Source: Deltaproteobacteria bacterium
Lineage (GTDB): Bacteria > Myxococcota_A > UBA9042 > DTJE01
Assembly (NCBI GenBank): GCA_016784945.1
Contig: JADHTP010000068.1
Coordinates: 1-12,391 of the forward strand
Direction: 5' to 3'
DNA length: 12,391 nucleotides
In this document: positions 6,955 through 12,391 of the stretch, piece by piece
Layout: each line of letters starts with the position of its first letter
Numbering within the stretch: position 1 is the first letter of the stretch
Program-made: the position numbers and the translations under genes
The notes under the pieces: generated by a model
What the model was told of the DNA's origin: nothing
What the model saw: only the letters and a program-made list of their open reading frames with translations
Database searches by the model: none

Positions 6955-8748
6955 CTATAAATCCGATCCGGGAGCAAGGCGACGTAACCACAGGAAGGCG
7001 ACGGGAAGAAGGAGGGCCCAGGGGAGGGTCGTGGGGGCACCCGCGGAGCAGCCACGGCCCCCGGCATCGGATTCCGTGTCAGGGGGTGGAACGGTGGGGT
7101 CCGTAGGAACGTTGCAGGCCTCGCCCCAGCAGCCGCAGTACCCCGTTGCCACGGCGCCCGCCAGGCAGATCTCGTCTTCACCGCAGGGACCGTCATCCAC
7201 GCACAGGCGCCGGCAGGCGGCTTCTTCCGCTTCGCCGAGGCAGGCGAGACCGTCGGCGCATGGTGTGGGCTCCGAGGCCAGGCAGGCCTCCCCCAATCCC
7301 AGGCCTCCCGAATCAACGCACACGCGGCCGCCATCGGATTCGACCACACACGCCGTCCCCTCGGGACAGGAGCCACCCAGAAGGTCACAGGGCGGGGCCG
7401 GGAAACAGGCGTTCACCAGGTCCCAGCACTTTTCACGGGCACAGGAGCCGGCCAGGGCTTCGGGGTCCGTCCCCAGTCCGCACTCCGTTTCGAGGCAGCC
7501 GACGGCCGCGACCCAGGTGTCACGGACGGCCTGGTCGGTCTCCACGTCGCACACGTGCCGACACAAGGTGTTTCCTTCCGCGCACTGCCGCCGGCACCCG
7601 TCGTAAAAAGCACAGTCCGCTTCGCCCATGACCGATTCGAGGCACGGGTCCAGGCTCTTGGCACACTGCTGCGTAGCGCAGGCCAGGCTGTAGCCGGCGC
7701 TGGTGCAGTACTTGTCGAGGCAATAGGACAGGACGTCGTATTCGACCTGCGCGTCCAGGGTGGTGGCCATGCGGCAGTCCAGCGAGCAGCCCGCATCGCC
7801 GCCGGGGCAGAGGGACATACACTGGAGGGCCTGGGAACAGGACATGGTGTAGCACTGGGAGTTGTCGCAGCTGAAGTCCGGCTGGCAGGCTTCACCGCAG
7901 ATACACAGCGATTCCTGGTTGCAGTCCGGCAGCGCGATCCCGGTGACCTCGGCGATCCAGGAGGCATAGGTGTCCACCCGGGTGTAGATGCCGAAACCGG
8001 ACAGGCACGGGTCTTCCTCGCCGGGCGGCTCCGTGCCCGCGGAGACCACTCCCATCACTTTCCATTCACCGGGGGCCATTTCCAGGATGCCCGGGCCGCC
8101 CGAGTCCCCGTAGCAGGTCCCGCTGCCCTGGGGCTCCGTGTAATAGGAATCGGCGTCGATCCACGTGATGGGCATGTGGGTCGAACGCTTCACGCCCGAG
8201 CCCGTCTGGTTGATACCGTCGGAGTTCCCGAATCCCACGTACAGCACCTGGGCCTTCAGATCCTCGCCCACGAGGGCACCGGTGTTGATGGCCAGGGGCT
8301 CCACGCCCTCCACTTCCTTGGCCAGGCGCACCAGACCGATGTCGCTGCCGATGCTCAGGTCGTCGGGGTCATAATCCGGGTGGGGCACCAGCAGGTCCGC
8401 CTGGTACATCACGCCGGTGGAGGGTCCACCCCATCTGGACCCCCGGGCATCCGGTCCCATGTAGAACTTCACCCATTGCGGCATGAGGGGCATGCCTTCA
8501 TACCAGCTCACGCAGTGCCCGGCGGTCAGTACCCAGCGAGGTGCGATCAGCGTTCCCGAGCAGAAAGACCCCATGTACCCGAAAGGCAGATCGGCCACCA
8601 GGGCCCCGGCGGCGGGCCAGCCCGATTCCTTTTCGCCGTTGACGATGGCGCCGGCCTCGGTTCCCAGGAATTCCCCGGGTTGCACGGCCGGGCCGCAGGC
8701 CCACAGGACGGGAAGCAACAGCATCACGGGAAGGGAAATTCTGTTCAC
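6955..8748 (-). CDS. secreted chymotrypsin-fold serine protease with Cys-rich region and MYXO-CTERM-like anchor
   Basis: 597 aa from GTG 8748. The N-terminus MNRISLPVMLLLPVLWACGP is a signal peptide ending in a possible lipobox (LWAC, Cys 18). The S1-family protease domain (about 33-272) starts at AIVNG and has the full triad: TAGHC (His 78), SDIGLVRL (Asp 136) and CYGDSGGP (Ser 216). The residue six before the catalytic Ser, which sets trypsin specificity, is Gly 210 rather than Asp, so cleavage after Lys/Arg is unlikely. Residues about 276-545 hold some 40 cysteines, probably disulfide-linked modules. The end (GCSAGAPTTLP, hydrophobic ALLLPVAFLWL, then RR) has the MYXO-CTERM layout for surface sorting. 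An upstream in-frame TTG at 8811 would add 21 polar residues; GTG has GGAGA 6 nt upstream and a promoter at the right distance. Substrate unknown. Confidence 0.92.
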   Translation of the reverse strand: MNRISLPVMLLLPVLWACGPAVQPGEFLGTEAGAIVNGEKESGWPAAGALVADLPFGYMGSFCSGTLIAPRWVLTAGHCVSWYEGMPLMPQWVKFYMGPDARGSRWGGPSTGVMYQADLLVPHPDYDPDDLSIGSDIGLVRLAKEVEGVEPLAINTGALVGEDLKAQVLYVGFGNSDGINQTGSGVKRSTHMPITWIDADSYYTEPQGSGTCYGDSGGPGILEMAPGEWKVMGVVSAGTEPPGEEDPCLSGFGIYTRVDTYASWIAEVTGIALPDCNQESLCICGEACQPDFSCDNSQCYTMSCSQALQCMSLCPGGDAGCSLDCRMATTLDAQVEYDVLSYCLDKYCTSAGYSLACATQQCAKSLDPCLESVMGEADCAFYDGCRRQCAEGNTLCRHVCDVETDQAVRDTWVAAVGCLETECGLGTDPEALAGSCAREKCWDLVNACFPAPPCDLLGGSCPEGTACVVESDGGRVCVDSGGLGLGEACLASEPTPCADGLACLGEAEEAACRRLCVDDGPCGEDEICLAGAVATGYCGCWGEACNVPTDPTVPPPDTESDAGGRGCSAGAPTTLPWALLLPVAFLWLRRLAPGSDL

Positions 8749-8754
8749 GTGAAC

Positions 8755-8759
8755 TCTCC
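8755..8759 (-). promoter_or_regulatory. ribosome binding site fixing the GTG start of the protease
   Basis: GGAGA on the minus strand, 6 nt before GTG 8748. It supports GTG over the upstream TTG at 8811, which has no such site. Confidence 0.65.
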
Positions 8760-8789
8760 GCAGGATTTTCACACGGAAGGGCCTTGGAA

Positions 8790-8818
8790 TATCTAAGGAT
8801 TCCCCGGACAAAAGTCAA
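8790..8818 (-). promoter_or_regulatory. candidate sigma-70-type promoter of the protease
   Basis: Minus strand: TTGACT (8818-8813), 17-bp spacer, TAGATA (8795-8790). The -35 matches consensus at 5 of 6 positions and the spacing is ideal; the -10 is only fair. Transcription would start near 8783, giving a leader of about 35 nt with the GGAGA site. The -35 overlaps the stop codon of the preceding small lipoprotein gene, so the protease can be transcribed independently. Confidence 0.5.
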
Positions 8819-9160
8819 TAGCAGAGTTCCACCGGCGGCGTATCCAGAACCGGGGCAACGCAGGGACCGCCCACGCCGTCGGGGATCTGCCCCGGCGGGC
8901 AGTCATGCACCGGGTAGGCGCAGGTGAATGGCGCCGCGGCCTTGCCGCCGTTCAGGTTGTCGTAGGCTGCGGAGATGTCGTGGTGGACCGGGACGTCCAT
9001 GGAGATTTCCGCTTCGAACGACGTCATCCCTTCGTTCCCGGGAACTTCCATCGAGTCGAAGACGTCGCCTCCCGACGGCGATGACCCGCAGGACGCCACG
9101 GCCATCAACTACGACAGCAGCGGCCACCACGGGAATTCGAAAAGCCGGGCCATGACACAT
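8815..9160 (-). CDS. small exported lipoprotein with apparent 1-nt frameshift in its signal peptide
   Basis: The open part (TTG/ATG at about 9108 to 8815) encodes a 97-aa product starting MMAVASCGSSPSGG, too short a leader for export. A better start is ATG 9160: GGAAGGG lies 4 nt upstream, and it reads MCHGPAFRIPVVAAAVVV in the neighbouring frame. Removing one T of the TT at 9107-9108 joins this directly to MAVASCGSS, giving a textbook lipoprotein signal with lipobox VASC and a 114-aa product. In the mature frame itself an in-frame TAG lies just upstream of the TTG. So either the gene is a recent pseudogene, the base is a sequencing error, or expression depends on slippage. The mature part is acidic and Pro/Gly-rich with four late cysteines (FTCAYPVHDCPPGQIPDG, GGPCVAP, ELCY). 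No family recognised. Confidence 0.6.
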
Positions 9161-9304
9161 CAAACCCTTCCGGGCGCCCGCTCAAGATTGCAATACCGCG
9201 AAACCGAGTCAACCCGGGGGTGGAAAGTCGAGTCAACCCGGGGGTGGAAAGTCGCCCGGGGGTGGAAAGTCGGTGATTCGTGGACCATACGTGGGCGGGC
9301 CAAC
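9161..9304. other. intergenic region between two minus-strand lipoprotein genes
   Basis: It contains a 24-bp minisatellite (9206-9271) and no convincing gene. On the minus strand TTGACT (end of repeat copy 1, at about 9213-9208) lies 17 bp before AATCTT, a weak -10, and could drive the small lipoprotein gene downstream. I see no hairpin with a T-run that would terminate the upstream operon. Confidence 0.4.
9206..9271. repeat. 24-bp tandem repeat (2.75 copies)
   Basis: Copies at 9206-9229 and 9230-9253 are identical (GAGTCAACCCGGGGGTGG followed by AAAGTC). A third copy at 9254-9271 is 18 bp and lacks only AGTCAA after its first base. Read on the minus strand, each full unit ends in GGGTTGACTC and so includes a -35-like TTGACT; the third copy has lost exactly that element. 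Nothing indicates a CRISPR: there are no unique spacers. Confidence 0.95.
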
Positions 9305-10321
9305 TCATTGACAGTATTTCAGCAGGGTCAGGAACGGCGGCACCGGGTTGGCACAGGTGGTGCAACGCAGGGTCAGCAGCCAGGTCCCCTCATCGTCGAT
9401 GCCCGGGAAAGGCCCCGTTGCGCCCGACAGCGCGATCAGTTCCAGGGTGGTGCCGGAAGCCACGTCCGCGGTCCACACCTCGTCGGCCAGGAGTTCCACG
9501 TCCAGGAACTGTTTTTCCAGGTCCGTGGGCGTCAGGTCGGTATAGTGGGCCACCATGACCTCGTCCACATCGCCGGCGACGAACTCCATGCCGTCACCCT
9601 TGGCGGTCAGTCCCGACCAGTCCAGGATCGCGTCGGGCGTCGACGGGGGGAAGGGGACCCCCTCCAGGGACTCCAGGTCCACGGTGAAATCCAGCACCGT
9701 CGAATCCTTCGTCAATTCCAACGTGATGGCCGAAGCCGTGGCCTCGGGCCTCAGGAAGGCCGCCATCAGGGTACCCACGCCCGGCACCGTGCCCCGCGTG
9801 ATGGTCAGCAGCCAGACGCCGTAGCCTTCCTCGAAGTACTGTTCCACGTCGATGTCGTTGCCGAAGACCGTGAATTCGCTCAGGTGGGCCGAGGTCGCGC
9901 CAGCCGTTTTCAACTGGGTGAACAGGGTGACGTGGCTCTGTTCCAGGGTGTTGGTGCTGAGACCGGCCTCGATTTCTTCTTCGGTGATATTGGTGAACAC
10001 GATCACGGCGGCCTGGTCCACGTCCCCCGCGGGATTCATGGCGTGGCCCTGGAGATCGACTTTCAGGCCGCTCCAGTCGAACAGGGGGTCGCCGAGTGCG
10101 GCCAGGGTATAGGACCGGATGTCCATGGACCCGGAAAACGTGTAGTTGTCGTCATCGGTCAGGACGACAGTGGTTCCCTGGGGACAGTCCGGTGGAAGCA
10201 TCTCCCCACCGGGATCGGCCGTGTTCGTATCGGTCCCCGCGTCACTCCCCGCATCACTTCCGCACCCGGCCAGGGACAGGATGGCCAGGGCCGGTATCAA
10301 CCAGGGCCAGGGTCTATTCAT
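9305..10321 (-). CDS. two-domain lipoprotein of unknown function
   Basis: 338 aa. MNRPWPWLIPALAILSLAGC is a lipoprotein signal (lipobox LAGC, Cys 20), followed by an Asp/Gly/Thr-rich linker (21-45). The mature protein is two copies of one domain. Repeat A (about 58-190) has LFDWSGLKVDLQGHAMNPAG, then DVDQAAVIVFTNITEEEIE, and later EEGYGVWLLTITRGT. Repeat B (about 208-325) has ILDWSGLTAKGDGMEFVAGD, then VDEVMVAHYTDLTPTDLE, and DEGTWLLTLRCTTC. Shared features are DWSGL, AGDVD and the Trp-Leu-Leu-Thr strand. The domain looks like a beta-sandwich or adhesive fold, but I do not recognise it. Its ATG lies inside the last codons of the arylsulfotransferase-like gene (8-bp overlap, 10314-10321), so the two are translationally coupled and probably act together at the membrane or surface. 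Confidence 0.85.
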   Translation of the reverse strand: MNRPWPWLIPALAILSLAGCGSDAGSDAGTDTNTADPGGEMLPPDCPQGTTVVLTDDDNYTFSGSMDIRSYTLAALGDPLFDWSGLKVDLQGHAMNPAGDVDQAAVIVFTNITEEEIEAGLSTNTLEQSHVTLFTQLKTAGATSAHLSEFTVFGNDIDVEQYFEEGYGVWLLTITRGTVPGVGTLMAAFLRPEATASAITLELTKDSTVLDFTVDLESLEGVPFPPSTPDAILDWSGLTAKGDGMEFVAGDVDEVMVAHYTDLTPTDLEKQFLDVELLADEVWTADVASGTTLELIALSGATGPFPGIDDEGTWLLTLRCTTCANPVPPFLTLLKYCQ

Positions 10322-11792
10322 ACAGGCTCTCCCGCCAGGTCGAGTATCCCAGTGCTCCGCCCAGGGACATGTTCAGGCGCCAGACCAGGTTTCCCGAGGG
10401 ATCCACTTCGTCGAGTTGCCCGGAATTCGAAAAGTTGACCAGGGTGTTGCCGTTGGGGAGCCGCTGGATGTCGCCGTGGGTCACCACGTACAGGTGAGGC
10501 TGTGGTTCGTAGGACCAGACCTCACTCATGGTCATGGCCACGTCGTCCACGGCGTGCTCCACGGCCCGGGACGACAGCATGTCCTTCCCGCCATTGTCGA
10601 ACACCAGGATCCCGCCATCGAGCACGTCGAAGCCGTGCTGCTCCTGAAAGGGCGTCGTCCCGCCCGAAGTCAGCACGTAATCGCTTTGGTGGCCCCCCAC
10701 GACGCGAAGCAGGTTGCCGCTCGACCGGTCGATCCCGAGGATGGCGCTCCAGGACCGGCTGCCCATGTAATAGGCATCCTCACCGGCTTCGTAGACCAGG
10801 TAATTGGCGTGGCACCAGCCCCGGCCGGGGGTCCCGCTCGGACCGGTGTAATCGAAACTGTCCCAGACGGTATAGACCTCGGTCCGGGTCCCGTCGGGAG
10901 CCAGTTCCACCACGCGGTCCCCGTCCACCGTTTCGCCTTTCACCGTCCGGGGGTCGTACTCGATGAAGGCGATGGTGCCGTCGGGCAGTTCCACGAAGTC
11001 ATGGTGACCTTCGGGCAGGGGCGTCTGTTCCACCCGGGTACCGTCCAGGCTCACCCGGAACAGGCTCTGGGTGCTGACGGCGGGCTCCACCACCTTGCGG
11101 ACATTGACGCCCCAGAACAGGATCGAGCGGCCGTCCACGCTCAGGCGGGCGCGGCCGGCCTTGAAGTCGTCGTCCACATCCGGCACGTACCACCAGACAT
11201 AATCCCCTTCGTGGTCCAGGATCACCGCCGACGGGGGGGATGCCAGGACCGTGGTTACGATGAATCCCGGGATCTGCTGTTGGGGGTCCGCGAGGGCCAC
11301 CTTCACGCCCGGCAGCTTTCCCGGGACCGCGCCGGTGGTGAGAACCCCGTCCGGCCCGTCCAGGGTGACGCCGCCCGCCTGCGCCACCACCCGGAAATGG
11401 TAGTCGCGGCCCGGCTTCATTCCCACGAGAACCGCCTCGTAGGGCGGGCCTCCCTTCACGTCAACGGGGGCGGTCATGCCATAGGTCGTATCCGGCCCGA
11501 ATTCCACCCGGGCCCAGTCCACGGACGCCCCGTCCAGGCTCCAGGTCACCGTGGCCACCGTGGAGATCACCTCGCTGACAGCCACCGCCACCTGGAAGGC
11601 GGCCTCCCAGGAATCCTCTTCCAGGGCCGCGTCGTCAAATGCGATCCCCGGGTCGGTCGGGGTGTCATCGGGCTGCACCACGTCGGTCGGCACCACATCG
11701 CCGGCATCCGTTGCCTGGGGGCTTCCACCGCCGCAACCGACCAGCAGCGCCCACAAGAAAACCGTTCCTGTCCCGGCCCGGATCCTTCCCAT
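10314..11792 (-). CDS. arylsulfotransferase (ASST)-family lipoprotein
   Basis: 492 aa. MGRIRAGTGTVFLWALLVGC is a lipoprotein signal (lipobox LVGC, Cys 20), then an Asp/Thr/Pro-rich linker (24-60). Residues about 65-155 look like a fibronectin-III-type domain (TVTWSLDGASVDWARVEFGP, RDYHFRVVAQAGG). Residues about 160-490 match the ASST beta-propeller family, which moves sulfate between phenolic compounds. E. coli ASST uses His 252, His 356, Arg 374 and His 436; plausible counterparts are GHHDF (His 263/264), WCHANY (His 328), GSRSWSAILGID (Arg 346) and EQHGFDV (His 386). The His-Arg interval of 18 is the same as in E. coli. The C-terminus has GDIQRLPNGNTLVNFSNSGQ. GGAGGT lies 5 nt before ATG 11792. 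No dsbL/dsbI-type partners are near. Family placement is good; actual activity and substrate are inference. Confidence 0.85.
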   Translation of the reverse strand: MGRIRAGTGTVFLWALLVGCGGGSPQATDAGDVVPTDVVQPDDTPTDPGIAFDDAALEEDSWEAAFQVAVAVSEVISTVATVTWSLDGASVDWARVEFGPDTTYGMTAPVDVKGGPPYEAVLVGMKPGRDYHFRVVAQAGGVTLDGPDGVLTTGAVPGKLPGVKVALADPQQQIPGFIVTTVLASPPSAVILDHEGDYVWWYVPDVDDDFKAGRARLSVDGRSILFWGVNVRKVVEPAVSTQSLFRVSLDGTRVEQTPLPEGHHDFVELPDGTIAFIEYDPRTVKGETVDGDRVVELAPDGTRTEVYTVWDSFDYTGPSGTPGRGWCHANYLVYEAGEDAYYMGSRSWSAILGIDRSSGNLLRVVGGHQSDYVLTSGGTTPFQEQHGFDVLDGGILVFDNGGKDMLSSRAVEHAVDDVAMTMSEVWSYEPQPHLYVVTHGDIQRLPNGNTLVNFSNSGQLDEVDPSGNLVWRLNMSLGGALGYSTWRESLYE

Positions 11793-11914
11793 TGCCGACC
11801 TCCAGTCCTGCAGGGTCAGGGCAAACGCATCAAGATGTTGAAACAGAAGCTACGCACGACCGATAGACAACGTGAACGTGATCGTGTTCGTGGACGTGGA
11901 CGAAAGGTGCTGAC
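11793..11914. other. intergenic region between divergent ASST-like and S23 genes
   Basis: The ASST-like gene's ribosome binding site (GGAGGT, minus strand, 11803-11798) is here; I see no good promoter for it. The plus-strand half is the end of an earlier S23 unit: after a TGA at 11839 the frame reads NRSYARPIDNVNVIVFVDVD, then ERC-stop (11911-11913), the same ending as the complete copy downstream. Thus the array once extended further left. Confidence 0.45.
11869..11904 (+). repeat. hexamer repeat NNCGTG encoding an alternating X-Val tail
   Basis: Consecutive hexamers AACGTG, AACGTG, ATCGTG, TTCGTG, GACGTG, GACGAA. In frame with the TGA at 11911 they encode N-V-N-V-I-V-F-V-D-V-D-E, an alternating residue-Val tail. 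The equivalent point in the next copy (12276-12284) has only the last one and a half units (H-V-D-E), so the tail length varies between copies by hexamer expansion. Confidence 0.7.
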
Positions 11915-12294
11915 ATGTTGGTTTACGAACGGCTCGATGTGTACAGAAGTTCGATAGAACTGTTCGCCCTTTGTGCCCGTGCCATCAATCACTTTCCCAA
12001 GGGCAACCATGTTCTGGCCGACCAACTTCGTCATGCGGCCCTTTCCATTCTATTGAATTCCATTGAATGTCGCAAAGGGAGTGGGCAGATCAGGCGAGAT
12101 GGACCCCAGGCGCTTCTTCCTGATAGCCTCAAGGTCAACTATGGAATGCGGGGCCATAATGGACGTCTGCCACTTCCATGGCATCATCGACCCGGAGACG
12201 GACGGAAGATGCGAAGGAACTCATCCGCCGGATCGTCTCGATGTTGACAAAGGTTGGCCAAAGCGTCCACGACCACGTGGACGAAAGGTGCTGA
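11915..12294 (+). pseudogene. S23 / four-helix bundle family gene, two frameshifts
   Basis: Frame 1 from ATG 11915 gives MLVYERLDVYRSSIELFALC, then ARAINHFPKGNHVLADQLRH and AALSI, characteristic of the 23S-rRNA-intervening-sequence-protein / four-helix bundle family. At 12050-12059 an extra CTATTGAATT, an imperfect copy of the following CCATTGAATG, shifts the frame; the next frame continues NVAKGVGRSGEMDPRRFFLI, MECGAIMDVCHFHGIIDPET. An extra T at 12210 shifts again, and the third frame gives AKELIRRIVSMLTKVGQSVH, DHVDERC-stop at 12292. Removing the 11 extra bases yields an uninterrupted product of about 122 aa, normal for the family. Members are small helical proteins of unclear function, some encoded inside 23S rRNA, and Avd of retroelements shares the fold. 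As written it can give only a truncated protein. Confidence 0.82.
12265..12282 (+). repeat. 7-bp inverted repeat at the 3' end of the S23 pseudogene
   Basis: GTCCACG, loop ACCA, CGTGGAC: a perfect 7-bp stem within the codons for V-H-D-H-V-D. It lies just before the ribosome binding site of the next copy and could fold in the mRNA between units. There is no T-run, so it is not a classical terminator. Confidence 0.4.
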
Positions 12295-12295
12295 C

Positions 12296-12391
12296 ATGTT
12301 GGCTTGCGGACGGCTCGATGTGTACAGAAGTTCGATAGAACTGTTCGCCCTTTGTGCCCGTGCCATCAATCACTTTCCCAAGGGCAACCAT
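12296..12391 (+). CDS. S23 / four-helix bundle protein, second copy, partial (runs off window)
   Basis: 32 codons to the edge: MLACGRLDVYRSSIELFALC, then ARAINHFPKGNH. Apart from residues 3-5 it equals the preceding copy. The family's usual beginning, as I recall it, is close to MLxYERLDVY; here Tyr-Glu has become Cys-Gly, while the copy upstream keeps Tyr-Glu. AAAGGTG precedes the ATG, overlapping the end of the previous gene, with one base between that stop and this start. Whether this copy is intact cannot be judged here. Confidence 0.75.
   Translation, partial: MLACGRLDVYRSSIELFALCARAINHFPKGNH

Larger units (their letters stand above)
11894..12391 (+). repeat. tandem array of S23-type gene units, period about 381 bp
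   Basis: Bases 11894-12010 recur at 12275-12391 with three differences, all close together just after the start codon (at 11922, 11925 and 11928). The repeat includes the end of the previous unit (ACGTGGACGAAAGGTGCTGA), one spacer base, then ATG. Each unit's ribosome binding site (AAAGGTG) lies inside the last codons of the unit before it. The right copy is cut by the window edge, so the identity may continue beyond it. Confidence 0.93.

Noticed and set aside
6777..7388. 203-codon minus-strand frame bridging the protease and GGDEF region
   Set aside because: It lies out of frame within the protease gene and has the Arg/Pro/Ala-rich make-up of a GC shadow.
7555..8796. 413-codon plus-strand open frame opposite the protease
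   Set aside because: The minus strand carries the complete protease triad and sorting signals; the plus frame is a GC-bias shadow rich in Gly, His, Val and Arg.
9206..9271. CRISPR array
   Set aside because: Units abut directly without spacers, there are under three copies and no cas genes; it is a simple tandem repeat.
10146..11957. 603-codon plus-strand open frame opposite the ASST-like gene
   Set aside because: It is antisense to a gene with recognisable family motifs and has no signal, domain or ribosome binding site.
12265..12282. Rho-independent terminator after the S23 pseudogene
   Set aside because: The hairpin lacks a following T-run and is inside the coding sequence, directly ahead of the next gene's ribosome site.
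11894..12391. Diversity-generating retroelement: Avd shares the S23 fold and the two copies differ by A-to-G changes
   Set aside because: Only three differences, one of them T to C; the repeat covers the gene itself rather than a template/variable pair; no reverse transcriptase is present in the window.

Overview
The window is GC-rich, chromosome-like bacterial DNA, most likely from Myxococcota (the former Deltaproteobacteria group). The best marker is a secreted protease (6955-8748, minus) whose C-terminus has the GC-motif / hydrophobic stretch / Arg-Arg layout of a MYXO-CTERM sorting signal. Many Asp/Thr/Gly-rich lipoproteins and tandem genes of the 23S-rRNA-intervening-sequence (S23, four-helix bundle) family fit the same origin. 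I found no tRNA, rRNA, CRISPR array, insertion sequence or phage gene.

Left part (1-5950). A partial exported protein runs leftward off the window (1-375, minus) and is divergent from a rightward three-gene operon. That operon holds two same-sized exported TPR proteins that are clearly paralogues (487-2184 and 2229-3923), then glutaminyl-tRNA synthetase (3920-5947), which overlaps the second TPR gene by 4 bp. The synthetase carries an extra C-terminal tRNA-binding OB domain of the MetRS beta/C-terminal type. The TPR1-TPR2 junction contains an exact 31-bp tandem duplication that copied the stop codon, ribosome binding site and start codon.

Middle (5951-6954). Only 3 bp separate the glnS stop from a convergent leftward pair: a GGDEF-domain gene (GGQEF signature, N-terminus missing) coupled by an ATGA overlap to a small Spy/CpxP-like lipoprotein. 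Where the GGDEF gene should continue, there is instead a remnant of an unrelated rightward coding sequence (about 6796-6950). This is a rearrangement scar.

Right part (6955-11792, all minus). In transcription order: an arylsulfotransferase-family lipoprotein with a visible His/Arg active-site set; an 8-bp-overlapping lipoprotein built of two copies of one domain; a 24-bp minisatellite whose unit carries TTGACT on the transcribed strand; a small lipoprotein whose signal peptide is broken by an apparent 1-nt slip; and the chymotrypsin-fold, Cys-rich protease with its own good promoter. Together they form a cell-envelope/secretome block.

Right end (11793-12391, plus). A tandem array of S23 four-helix bundle genes: the tail of one unit with a hexamer repeat, one complete but twice-frameshifted copy, and the start of a third that leaves the window. 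Adjacent copies are near-identical, with a period of about 381 bp.

I do not see a complete new defence or biosynthetic system. The items most worth following are the GlnRS fusion and its coupled TPR paralogues, the duplicated translation-initiation unit, the S23 array, and the double-ended sorting of the protease.
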